A stretch of 8,686 bases of DNA from the NCBI GenBank assembly GCA_031364505.1, contig JANLWK010000030.1, forward strand, positions 1 to 8,686, read 5' to 3'. Position numbers and translations under genes: made by a program. Source of the DNA: JANLWK01 sp031364505 (lineage in GTDB: Bacteria > Eisenbacteria > RBG-16-71-46). Under the pieces are notes generated by a model that saw only the letters and a program-made list of their open reading frames with translations, searched no databases and was not told the origin of the DNA. Below, piece after piece: positions 1 to 5,310 of the stretch. Every line of letters starts with the position of its first letter. Within the stretch, counting starts at the first letter, position 1.

Positions 1-324
1 GTCATGTCGAGCAAGCACATCCGCGGCGATTACAACGTCGCGTGGCCGTCCGCGGAGATGGCCGTGATGGGCGCCGAGGGCGCCGTGAACATCCTGTACC
101 GCGAGGAGCTCGCGAAGGCGAAGGATCCCAAGACCGAGCGCAAGCGGCTCGTGGACGAATACAACGAGACCTTCGCTTCACCGTGGGCCGCCGCCGAGCT
201 GGGCTACCTGGACGACGTCATCGAGCCGCAGGAGACGCGCCCGCGCTTGATCGCCGCGCTCGAGATGCTGCGCACGAAGCGCCAGGCCATGCCGTACAAG
301 AAGCACGGGAATCCGCCGCTGTAG
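1..324 (+). CDS. pccB: Acyl-CoA carboxylase beta subunit (propionyl-CoA carboxylase type), C-terminal fragment
   Basis: This is the last 107 codons of a biotin-dependent carboxyltransferase beta subunit; the rest lies left of the window. The family moves the carboxyl group from carboxybiotin to an acyl-CoA, usually propionyl-CoA to give methylmalonyl-CoA, in the cytoplasm. The reading frame is open from base 1. It begins with the family signature VMSSKHIRGDYNVAWP, followed by AEMAVMGAEGAVNILYR, both typical of the C-terminal carboxyltransferase lobe. A helical stretch leads to FASPWAAAELGYLDDVIEP and the common terminal tail KKHGNPPL, so the 3' end looks intact and the TAG stop at 322-324 is the normal gene end. 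The ATG at position 4 is internal. The substrate (acetyl-, propionyl- or another acyl-CoA, or the related methylmalonyl-CoA decarboxylase alpha subunit) cannot be settled from this fragment; the tail favours the propionyl-CoA type. It is the only + strand gene and converges on the membrane protein gene at 414. Confidence 0.9.
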   Translation, partial: VMSSKHIRGDYNVAWPSAEMAVMGAEGAVNILYREELAKAKDPKTERKRLVDEYNETFASPWAAAELGYLDDVIEPQETRPRLIAALEMLRTKRQAMPYKKHGNPPL

Positions 325-332
325 AGCCGCGG

Positions 333-351
333 GTGTACACCTGCTGTACAC
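333..351. repeat. Inverted repeat downstream of the carboxylase gene
   Basis: GTGTACA (333-339) and TGTACAC (345-351) are perfect 7-bp arms around a 5-nt loop, starting 9 bp after the carboxylase stop codon. There is no T-run after it on either strand, so it is not a standard intrinsic terminator. It may stabilise the 3' end of the mRNA or bind a dimeric protein. The left arm also lies within the self-complementary octamer GTGTACAC. Confidence 0.5.
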
Positions 352-357
352 GACGTT

Positions 358-375
358 ACCTGCCCCGGGGCAGGT
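358..375. repeat. Perfect 18-bp palindrome, copy A of the CCTGCC repeat
   Basis: ACCTGCCCCGGGGCAGGT is a perfect palindrome 34 bp after the carboxylase stop. As RNA it can form a 7-bp GC-rich stem with a CCGG loop on either strand, so it could act as a bidirectional 3'-end structure for the two convergent genes, although no U-tract follows. Related palindromes lie at 1048-1061 and 1783-1802, each just past another gene's stop codon. That pattern resembles a dispersed repetitive extragenic palindrome family more than a chance hairpin. Confidence 0.65.
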
Positions 376-381
376 GGAGTT

Positions 382-399
382 CTGCCGCGTGAACGGCAG
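382..399. repeat. Second inverted repeat beside palindrome A
   Basis: CTGCCG (382-387) and CGGCAG (394-399) form perfect 6-bp arms around the loop CGTGAA. It lies 7 bp from palindrome A and 15 bp from the end of the membrane protein gene. The outer CTGCC/GGCAG matches the arms of the larger palindromes, so the two may form a paired repeat unit, as REP elements often do. It could also help end transcription of the minus-strand gene at 414. Confidence 0.45.
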
Positions 400-413
400 C
401 CGACGGCGCAATC

Positions 414-938
414 CTATGCCGCGTTCTCCTGATCCTCGGGCGGCGCCGGCGCGGCCGTCCCGGATCCCGCGGACGACATGGCCCAGATGCGGTCCGCGAG
501 GCGTCCACACACATCACCGTCGAGCTCGCGGCCGCTCGTGAGCGACATCGGCCCCTGCGACGTGATGAGGATCACGCGGTAGGACTCGCGTGGCGTGCCG
601 CCGGTGGTGTTGCGGACATCGAGCTCGACATCGTGGATGTCCGTGAGCGCAAGGGTTTCCCCCTGACGGAAGGCGAGGCGGCGGACGGACCACCTGAAGC
701 GCCCGAGCGCCGGTTCGAATGCAAAGCGTCGATCCGGAATCACGACGCCGAGCACCATCGCTAGCAGCGACACACCGGCGGCGGGCAGGAGCATCACGGG
801 GTCTTTCGTGGTGCCCGCGATGCGCACCACGAGCAGGATCACGCCCATCAGGACACCGGTCGTGATCGAGCCCCAGCGCAGCAGCGTCCAGCGCTCGCTC
901 ACGATCACCGAACCGTTGGATCTCTCGTCGACGGTCAA
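414..938 (-). CDS. Small membrane protein with two transmembrane helices and a C-terminal beta-rich domain, function unknown
   Basis: I do not recognise a named family. From a TTG start at 938 the product is 174 residues. A short N-terminal segment (1-21) is followed by two hydrophobic helices at about 22-41 and 48-67, separated by the turn GTTKDP. The soluble part (about 68-160) has alternating hydrophobic strands: FAFEPALGRFRWSVRRLAF, then ALTDIHDVELDV, SYRVILIT and PMSLTSGREL. A closing helix and a tail rich in Ala, Pro and Glu (SGTAAPAPPEDQENAA) follow. This arrangement resembles the many uncharacterised bacterial proteins with two helices and a pleckstrin-homology-like domain, but that is only a pattern match. 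TTG is preferred because GGAGGAG lies just upstream (941-947). The frame also allows a GTG at 962 (182 residues), which has no ribosome binding site, and an in-frame stop at 966-968 blocks any longer form. It is the last minus-strand gene, 140 bp after the methyltransferase stop. Confidence 0.75.
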   Translation of the reverse strand: MTVDERSNGSVIVSERWTLLRWGSITTGVLMGVILLVVRIAGTTKDPVMLLPAAGVSLLAMVLGVVIPDRRFAFEPALGRFRWSVRRLAFRQGETLALTDIHDVELDVRNTTGGTPRESYRVILITSQGPMSLTSGRELDGDVCGRLADRIWAMSSAGSGTAAPAPPEDQENAA

Positions 939-1047
939 TGCTCCTCCGAACCCAGTAGGCACCCGTCAGGTATCGGAAGGAATGGCGCTGCGCTTGAACT
1001 CGGACGCTCACCGCGCGCGGCGGCCGCTCGGGGCGCGGCGCAATCAG

Positions 1048-1061
1048 CTGCCCTGGGGCAG
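1048..1061. repeat. Imperfect palindrome, copy B of the CCTGCC repeat
   Basis: CTGCCC (1048-1053) and GGGCAG (1056-1061) are perfect 6-bp arms with a 2-bp centre. On the minus strand it reads CACCTGCCCCAGGGCAGCTG, sharing ACCTGCCCC and GGCAG with copy A. It starts 17 bp past the methyltransferase stop codon, in the spacer before the membrane protein gene. No U-run follows. The rest of this spacer (939-1078) shows no convincing promoter. Confidence 0.6.
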
Positions 1062-1078
1062 GTGACCCGCGAACCGCA

Positions 1079-1747
1079 TCACCCCGTCACGAGCGCCAGC
1101 GAGAACCCGTCGTAGCCCTTGGTGCCGACGGTCTGGAGCGCGGTGACGCTCACGCGCGTCTCGGCGGCCATCGCGTCGTTCAGGCGCCGGACGCCCTGGA
1201 CCATGGCATCGGTGCTCGTCGCATCGATGACGGCGCCTTCGCGGATCACGTTGTCGGCGATGATGACGCTGCCCGGGTGGGTGAGCTTCATCGCCCACCC
1301 GAAGTAGTCGGCGAGCGAGGGCTTGTCGGCGTCGATGAACACGAGGTCGAACGGGCCCTCGCGTTCGGCGGCCAGTTTCGGCAGCGTCTCGAGTGCCGCG
1401 CCCAGCACGATCTCGACGCGATCCTCGAGACCGGCGCGCTCGATGTTCCCGCGCGCGACCTCCGCGTGCTTCGCGTCGCGTTCGAGCGTGACGATGAGGC
1501 CGTCCTCGGGCAGCGCGCGGCCGAGCCAGATCGTGCTATACCCCGCGAGCGTGCCGATCTCGAGGATCGCCCGCGCATTCATGGCGCGCGCGAGCAGCAT
1601 GAGGAACTTGCCCTGGCTCGGCGACACCTGGATCGCCGGCATCTCCGCCGCCGCACTCGCGGCGAGTGCGGCTTCGAGCACCGGATCGCTGCCGATCAGC
1701 GTGTCCTCGAGATAGCGGTCGACATTGGCCCAGCGCGGATCGTCCAT
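1079..1747 (-). CDS. Class I SAM-dependent O-methyltransferase (COMT/CCoAOMT-like family)
   Basis: This 222-residue cytosolic enzyme transfers a methyl group from S-adenosylmethionine to a hydroxyl of an unknown acceptor, with a divalent metal. The SAM motif I is EIGTLAGYST (63-72). The acidic residue that would hold the ribose is E89 in VTLERD. The metal-binding positions of the family appear as FIDADK (D139, D141) and ADN (D165, N166). Length and motif order match the O-methyltransferase family 3 (Pfam Methyltransf_3). The N-terminal segment SPSQGKFLMLLAR (42-54) is also typical. The ATG at 1747 is chosen because homology-like sequence begins there; upstream, the same frame runs on as a shadow inside queA. 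The only possible ribosome binding site, GGAG, is 13 nt away, which is long. It follows queA by 59 bp and is probably co-transcribed. Some relatives act on small phenolics; Bacillus TrmR acts on wobble uridine in tRNA. The substrate cannot be read from the sequence. Confidence 0.88.
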   Translation of the reverse strand: MDDPRWANVDRYLEDTLIGSDPVLEAALAASAAAEMPAIQVSPSQGKFLMLLARAMNARAILEIGTLAGYSTIWLGRALPEDGLIVTLERDAKHAEVARGNIERAGLEDRVEIVLGAALETLPKLAAEREGPFDLVFIDADKPSLADYFGWAMKLTHPGSVIIADNVIREGAVIDATSTDAMVQGVRRLNDAMAAETRVSVTALQTVGTKGYDGFSLALVTG

Positions 1748-1782
1748 GGCGCTCAGGTTACTCCGTTCACTCGCACCGAACG

Positions 1783-1802
1783 AACCTGCCCCGCGGCAGG
1801 TT
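1783..1802. repeat. 20-bp inverted repeat, copy C of the CCTGCC repeat
   Basis: AACCTGCC (1783-1790) and GGCAGGTT (1795-1802) are perfect 8-bp arms around CCGC, ending only 4 bp past the queA stop codon. It shares the ACCTGCCCC..GGCAGGT core with copy A. In queA mRNA it would fold directly after the stop, between queA and the methyltransferase. The lack of a U-tract argues for attenuation, mRNA stabilisation or a repeat insertion rather than full termination. Confidence 0.65.
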
Positions 1803-1806
1803 GGCG

Positions 1807-2835
1807 CTACACTACCAGCATCGCGTCGCCGTACGAGTAGAACCGGTAGCGCTCGCGCACCGCGTGCGCGTACGCTCGCTTCAACAGGTCCTCGCCGGCG
1901 AACGCGGCGACGAGCAGCAGCAGGGTCGTGCGCGGCAGGTGGAAGTTCGTGACGAGGGCGTCGACGGCGCGGTACTCGTAGGGCGGCAGGATGAACTTGC
2001 GCGTCCAGCCGCTCGCGGCCGCGAGTACCCCGCCGTGCTGGTCGCATGCGGACTCGAGCGCGCGCACGGCGGTGGTGCCGACGGCGACGATGCGGCCGCC
2101 CGCTGCGCGCGCGTCGTTCAAGCGGCGAGCGGCGTCCTTCGAAACGTCGAACCACTCCTCGTCCATCCGGTGATGGACCACGTCCGAAGTGCTTATGGGC
2201 CTGAACGTTCCGGGGCCGACGTGAAGCAGCACGGGAATCCTTGCGACGCCCTGTTGCTCGAGGCTCGCGAGCAGCTCCGCCGAGAAATGCAGCCCGGCCG
2301 TGGGCGCCGCAACGGCGCCGTCGATGCGCGCGAACACGGTCTGGTAGCGCTCGCGGTCCTCGGGCTCGGGGGCGCGGTGAATGTACGGCGGCAGCGGCAC
2401 GCGGCCGTGCGCCTCAAGCGTCCGCGCGAGATCGCCGCGTACGATGCGCAGCACGCGTTCGCCTTCCTCGCCGTGTTCCACGACCTCGAAGGCGATGGTA
2501 CCGTCCTCGGTGTGCAGCTCGCCTCCGACGGGCGCCTTCTTCGCCGGGCGCGCGAGCACGCGCCACCGGCCGCCGGGCTCGGGGCGCACGAAGAGCAGCT
2601 CGACCCGTCCGCCGCTCGGGCGCTGGACGTCGAGCCGCGCGGGGAACACGCGCGTCTCGTTCACGGCGAGAGCATCACCCGAACGAAGCCACGCTTCGAT
2701 CTCCGCGAATCGGGTGTCGTGCAACGAGCCCGAGCCGCGGTCCACGACCAACAGGCGCGCGTCCTCGCGGCGCGCGGCGGGATGCTGCGCGATCAGTTCT
2801 TCAGGGAGATCGTAGTCGAGGTCTTCGAGGCGCAT
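1807..2835 (-). CDS. queA: S-adenosylmethionine:tRNA ribosyltransferase-isomerase QueA
   Basis: QueA transfers and rearranges the ribosyl group of S-adenosylmethionine onto 7-aminomethyl-7-deazaguanine at tRNA position 34, giving epoxyqueuosine, the penultimate step of queuosine synthesis in the cytoplasm. The 342-residue product is full length (E. coli 356). It carries the family blocks in order: YDLPEELIAQHP (8-19), NETRVFPARL (59-68), RPAKKAP (96-102), GRVPLPPYI (144-152), RYQTVFARIDGAVAAPTAGL (163-182), LHVGPGTFRPI (204-214), VGTTAVRALES (252-262), VDALVTNFHLP (291-301) and the terminal RYRFYSYGDAML. Small departures from the usual pattern are MDEE for MHxE near residue 224 and ILPPYEY for the common I-PGY-F near 282. 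The ATG at 2835 begins the canonical N-terminus, but the preceding bases are pyrimidine-rich with no Shine-Dalgarno match. It lies 105 bp after ruvB, so it may have its own promoter, though I see no clear one. The partner tgt gene that often follows queA is not here. Confidence 0.96.
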   Translation of the reverse strand: MRLEDLDYDLPEELIAQHPAARREDARLLVVDRGSGSLHDTRFAEIEAWLRSGDALAVNETRVFPARLDVQRPSGGRVELLFVRPEPGGRWRVLARPAKKAPVGGELHTEDGTIAFEVVEHGEEGERVLRIVRGDLARTLEAHGRVPLPPYIHRAPEPEDRERYQTVFARIDGAVAAPTAGLHFSAELLASLEQQGVARIPVLLHVGPGTFRPISTSDVVHHRMDEEWFDVSKDAARRLNDARAAGGRIVAVGTTAVRALESACDQHGGVLAAASGWTRKFILPPYEYRAVDALVTNFHLPRTTLLLLVAAFAGEDLLKRAYAHAVRERYRFYSYGDAMLVV

Positions 2836-2929
2836 GAAGGGAAGGTCGGCACAGGCAGCGCATGACGTCGCGCGCCGGGGTTCAGCGTGCGTTCGAGGCG
2901 TCTCGCGACATGCGTTGATCGATGCTCGT

Positions 2930-2945
2930 GCCGCGCGTTCTCACG
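2930..2945 (-). repeat. 16-bp element overlapping the ruvB stop, shared with the ruvC 3' end
   Basis: On the minus strand the ruvB TGA is embedded in CGTGAGAACGCGCGGC. The ruvC stop lies in CGTGAGAACGCGCAGC (4739-4754), matching at 15 of 16 bases. The coding bases covered are only the last few of each gene, and the two proteins end differently there, so protein homology does not explain the match. The role is unknown. Confidence 0.5.
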
Positions 2946-4038
2946 ACAGCGGCAGCTCGGGCTGGCGCTCGGCGACCGTGCCCGCGCCGCCGAGACCCAC
3001 GGGCGGTTTCATGCCGAGGTGCCGGTACGCGAGCGCCGTCGCCTCGCGGCCGCGCGACGTGCGCTTGATCAGGCCCTGCTGGATCAGGAACGGCTCGTAG
3101 ACGTCCTCGAGCGTTCCCGCCTCCTCGCCCACCACGACGGCCAGCGTACTCAGGCCGACCGGGCCGCCCTGGTACTTGACGATGAGCGCCTCGAGCAGCC
3201 GCCGGTCCATCTCGTCCAGGCCCAGCTCGTCCACGTCGAGCAGCCGCAGGGCCTCGCGGCAAACGTTCATGCGGATCGCGCCGTCGGCGCGGATCGTGGC
3301 GTAGTCGCGCACGCGGCGCAGCAGCCGGTTCGCCACGCGCGGCGTGCCGCGCGATCGTCGCGCCAGCTCGAGCGCCGCGTCGTCGTCGAGCGGGACGCCG
3401 AGGATGCCGGCCGAGCGCCGGAGGATGAGGCACAGGTCCTCGGGCGCGTAGTAGTCGAGCCGGAGCGTCACGCCGAAGCGCGCGCGCAGCGGTGAGGACA
3501 GGAGCCCGGACCGCGTCGTCGCGCCGACGAGGGTGAAGCGCTCGAGATTGATCTTGAGCGACCGGGCACTCGGGCCCCGGTCGAGCAGGATGTCGAGCGT
3601 GAAGTCCTCGAGCGCCGGGTAGAGGTACTCCTCGACCACCGGGCTCATGCGGTGGATCTCGTCCACGAACAGGATGCCGCGGGCGCCCAGGTTCGTGAGC
3701 AGGCCGGCGAGATCGCCGGGCCGCTCGATCACGGGCCCCGACGTGTGCGTCATCTCGACGCCTAGCTCCTCGGCGAGTATCGAGGCGAGGGTCGTCTTGC
3801 CGAGGCCGGGCGGGCCGTGGAACAGCACGTGGTCGAGCGCCTCGTTCCGGTGCTTCGCCGCCTCGATGAAGATGCGCAACTGCTCGCGGATCGAGGGCTG
3901 GCCGACGAAGTCGTCGAGCGAGCGCGGCCGGAGCGCCGGCTCTTCCTGCGCGTCCTCGTCGAGGCGCTCGGGATCGGCCATCCGCGCGGGATGCTCCGGC
4001 TCCGGGACGGGCCGTTTGCGGCGCGGGATGTCGGTCAT
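2941..4038 (-). CDS. ruvB: Holliday junction branch migration ATPase RuvB
   Basis: RuvB is the hexameric AAA+ motor that, loaded by RuvA, pulls DNA through a Holliday junction during recombinational repair. The 365-residue sequence has LRPRSLDDFVGQ (36-47), the Walker A motif GPPGLGKTT (75-83), Walker B FVDEIHR (D126, E127), the RuvB-specific beta hairpin region (about 137-166), sensor 1 VGATTR (171-176) and the arginine finger in SPLRARFG (R185). Sensor 2 is in RGTPRVANRLLRRVRDYA. The C-terminal winged-helix domain contains KYQGGPVGLSTLA and ends near AYRHLG. It is about 30 residues longer than E. coli RuvB (336). The excess lies in a charged, proline-rich N-terminus before residue 36 and a flexible tail ending QPELPLS. 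The ATG at 4038 has GGAGGG about 10 nt upstream and follows ruvA by 26 bp, so the two are probably translated from one mRNA. Confidence 0.97.
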   Translation of the reverse strand: MTDIPRRKRPVPEPEHPARMADPERLDEDAQEEPALRPRSLDDFVGQPSIREQLRIFIEAAKHRNEALDHVLFHGPPGLGKTTLASILAEELGVEMTHTSGPVIERPGDLAGLLTNLGARGILFVDEIHRMSPVVEEYLYPALEDFTLDILLDRGPSARSLKINLERFTLVGATTRSGLLSSPLRARFGVTLRLDYYAPEDLCLILRRSAGILGVPLDDDAALELARRSRGTPRVANRLLRRVRDYATIRADGAIRMNVCREALRLLDVDELGLDEMDRRLLEALIVKYQGGPVGLSTLAVVVGEEAGTLEDVYEPFLIQQGLIKRTSRGREATALAYRHLGMKPPVGLGGAGTVAERQPELPLS

Positions 4039-4064
4039 GAGTTCGGGGCCCTCCGTGGCGGCGA

Positions 4065-4676
4065 TCAGCGCGTCAGCGCCGCGCTCTTGCCCATCGCCGC
4101 GAGCGCGCGGCGCACGATGTCCTCGAGGCCGAGCGATTCGGCGTCGTCACCCAGCCGGCGCAACGCCTCCTGCGCCTGGGGCGCAGTGTACCCGAGCGTC
4201 GTGAGCGCCGCGACGGCGTCCTGCATGCGCCCGGACTTCGGCAGCACGCCGGTGTCGCGTGCGGCCGGCAGCGGCGCGTCGAGCTTGTCGCGCAGCTCGA
4301 CGATCACGCGCTCGGCGGTCTTGCGCCCGATCCCCGGCACCGTGGTGAGGGCGCCGACCTGCTCGCCCCTGATCGCGCGCACGACGGCGGCGGGCTGCAT
4401 GCCCGACAGCAACGCGAGCGCCAGCCGCGGGCCCACGCCGCTCACACCGATCAGCAGGTCGAACAGCTTGAGCTCCTCCGGATCCGAGAAGCCGAACAGC
4501 TGGAGCGAGTCCTCGCGCACGACCTGGCGCGTGCGCAGCGTGACGGCCGCCCCGCGCTCGGGCAATGCCGCGAGTGTGTGCGACGACACCTGCAGCAGGT
4601 AGCCGACGCCGCCGGCCTCGACGACGCACGTGCCGGTGCCCTTCTCCAAGAGCGCGCCGCGAACGGAGGCGATCAC
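4065..4676 (-). CDS. ruvA: Holliday junction recognition protein RuvA
   Basis: RuvA tetramers bind the four-way junction and load RuvB rings on opposite arms. The 203-residue product has the N-terminal OB-fold domain starting MIASVRGALLEKG. It has the acidic pin residues E55 and D56, at the same numbers as in E. coli RuvA. Two helix-hairpin-helix motifs, GVSGVGPRLALALLSG (77-92) and VPGIGRKTAERVIVEL (113-128), contact DNA. After a linker (about 133-150), domain III (about 150-195), which binds RuvB, includes AVAALTTLGYTAPQAQEAL. I chose the GTG at 4676 rather than the GTG at 4700. The shorter form gives the canonical N-terminus and correct acidic-pin numbering, and it has GGGAGGGG upstream; the longer form adds eight unrelated residues and reads through that ribosome binding site. 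The gap to ruvC is 73 bp and holds a tandem duplication. Confidence 0.96.
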   Translation of the reverse strand: MIASVRGALLEKGTGTCVVEAGGVGYLLQVSSHTLAALPERGAAVTLRTRQVVREDSLQLFGFSDPEELKLFDLLIGVSGVGPRLALALLSGMQPAAVVRAIRGEQVGALTTVPGIGRKTAERVIVELRDKLDAPLPAARDTGVLPKSGRMQDAVAALTTLGYTAPQAQEALRRLGDDAESLGLEDIVRRALAAMGKSAALTR

Positions 4677-4680
4677 GAGG

Positions 4681-4688
4681 CCCCTCCC
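4681..4688 (-). promoter_or_regulatory. Ribosome binding site of ruvA that fixes the start
   Basis: On the minus strand GGGAGGGG lies 4 nt before the GTG at 4676; the GGAGG core is 6 nt away, a normal distance. It supports the GTG at 4676 over the upstream GTG at 4700, which would place this site inside the coding region. Confidence 0.75.
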
Positions 4689-4703
4689 GCACCGAGGCAC
4701 CGC

Positions 4704-4750
4704 GCGGCCGTCAGGCTGCGCGTTCTAGCGGCCGTCAGGCTGCGCGTTCT
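4704..4750. repeat. Tandem duplication, two 23-bp identical units at 24-bp period
   Basis: A 23-bp unit at 4704-4726 recurs without change at 4728-4750, separated by one A. On the minus strand each unit reads AGAACGCGCAGCC followed by TGACGGCCGC. The right-hand unit begins with the last base of the ruvC TGA stop. The array fills most of the ruvC-ruvA spacer. Perfect identity suggests a recent duplication, probably by slippage. It widens the ruvC-ruvA gap in an operon that is otherwise tightly packed. Confidence 0.8.
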
Positions 4751-5295
4751 CACGTCCGGCGCACCCGGCGCGCGAGCAGCGCCTCGAGCCCCTGGGTCGC
4801 GGCCTTGAGCGACGTCGCCGCCGTGAGCCGGCGGGAGCGGTTCAGGTGGCACAGCGCCACCGCGAGCGCGTCCGAGGCGTCCTGGGCGAGCGGCGTCTTG
4901 ATGCCGAGCATGCGTCGAACCATGAACTCCACCTGCTCCTTCGCGGCGCCGCCGTTCCCGGCGACGCTCATCTTGACCTCGCGCGGCGTGTATTCCGAGA
5001 CGTCGAGCCCGCGCTCGATGCCCGCGACGAGGATCGCACCGCGCACGTGACCGAGCACCAGCGTCGAGCGCACGCTCTCGTGGTAGAACGCCTCCTCGAC
5101 GGCCATGCAGTCGGGCGTCGTCTCCTCGATCACCTCGAGCACGCGCCGGACGATCGCGTGGATGCGGTGCGGCATGTCGAGCCGGGCCGGGGCGCCGGCC
5201 GTGCCCTGGGCGACGCAACGATAGACGTTGCCGCGCTTCTCGACCACGCCGAAGCCGGTCTTCCGGCTGCCGGGGTCGATGCCGATCACGCGCAT
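4750..5295 (-). CDS. ruvC: Crossover junction endodeoxyribonuclease RuvC
   Basis: RuvC is the dimeric resolvase that nicks two strands of a Holliday junction symmetrically, with magnesium, after RuvAB branch migration. The 181-residue product has the RNase H-like fold signature IGIDPGSRKTGFGVV (4-18). All four acidic catalytic residues appear conserved: D7, E67 (AVEEAFY), D139 and D142 (QDASDALA). The DNA-binding segment EYTPREVKMSVAGNGGAAKE (101-120) matches the conserved RuvC block. Length is close to E. coli RuvC (173), with a slightly longer basic C-terminus ending RRVRRT. The ATG at 5295 gives the canonical start; upstream there is only a weak purine match. It follows yebC by 15 bp, so translational coupling is likely. 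Its TGA overlaps by one base the tandem duplication that precedes ruvA. Confidence 0.97.
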   Translation of the reverse strand: MRVIGIDPGSRKTGFGVVEKRGNVYRCVAQGTAGAPARLDMPHRIHAIVRRVLEVIEETTPDCMAVEEAFYHESVRSTLVLGHVRGAILVAGIERGLDVSEYTPREVKMSVAGNGGAAKEQVEFMVRRMLGIKTPLAQDASDALAVALCHLNRSRRLTAATSLKAATQGLEALLARRVRRT

Positions 5296-5310
5296 GCGGG
5301 AACCCGGCGC

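Noticed and set aside
1748..2155. N-terminal extension of the O-methyltransferase into queA
   Set aside because: The frame stays open, but the extra residues are arginine-rich shadow sequence of queA. Family-like sequence begins at the ATG at 1747.
1666..2865. + strand open frame of 399 codons antisense to queA
   Set aside because: It covers all of queA on the opposite strand, with no motif or ribosome binding support.
2882..2911. Nine-codon open frame (MSRDASNAR) before queA as a leader peptide
   Set aside because: There is no ribosome binding site, no regulatory codon run and no terminator-antiterminator pair. Such short frames are expected by chance.
4677..4700. GTG at 4700 as the ruvA start
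   Set aside because: It adds eight residues absent from RuvA, shifts the acidic pin away from positions 55-56 and reads through the GGGAGGGG site.
4704..4750. CRISPR-like array
   Set aside because: There are only two units, separated by a single base, with no spacers. It is a simple tandem duplication.
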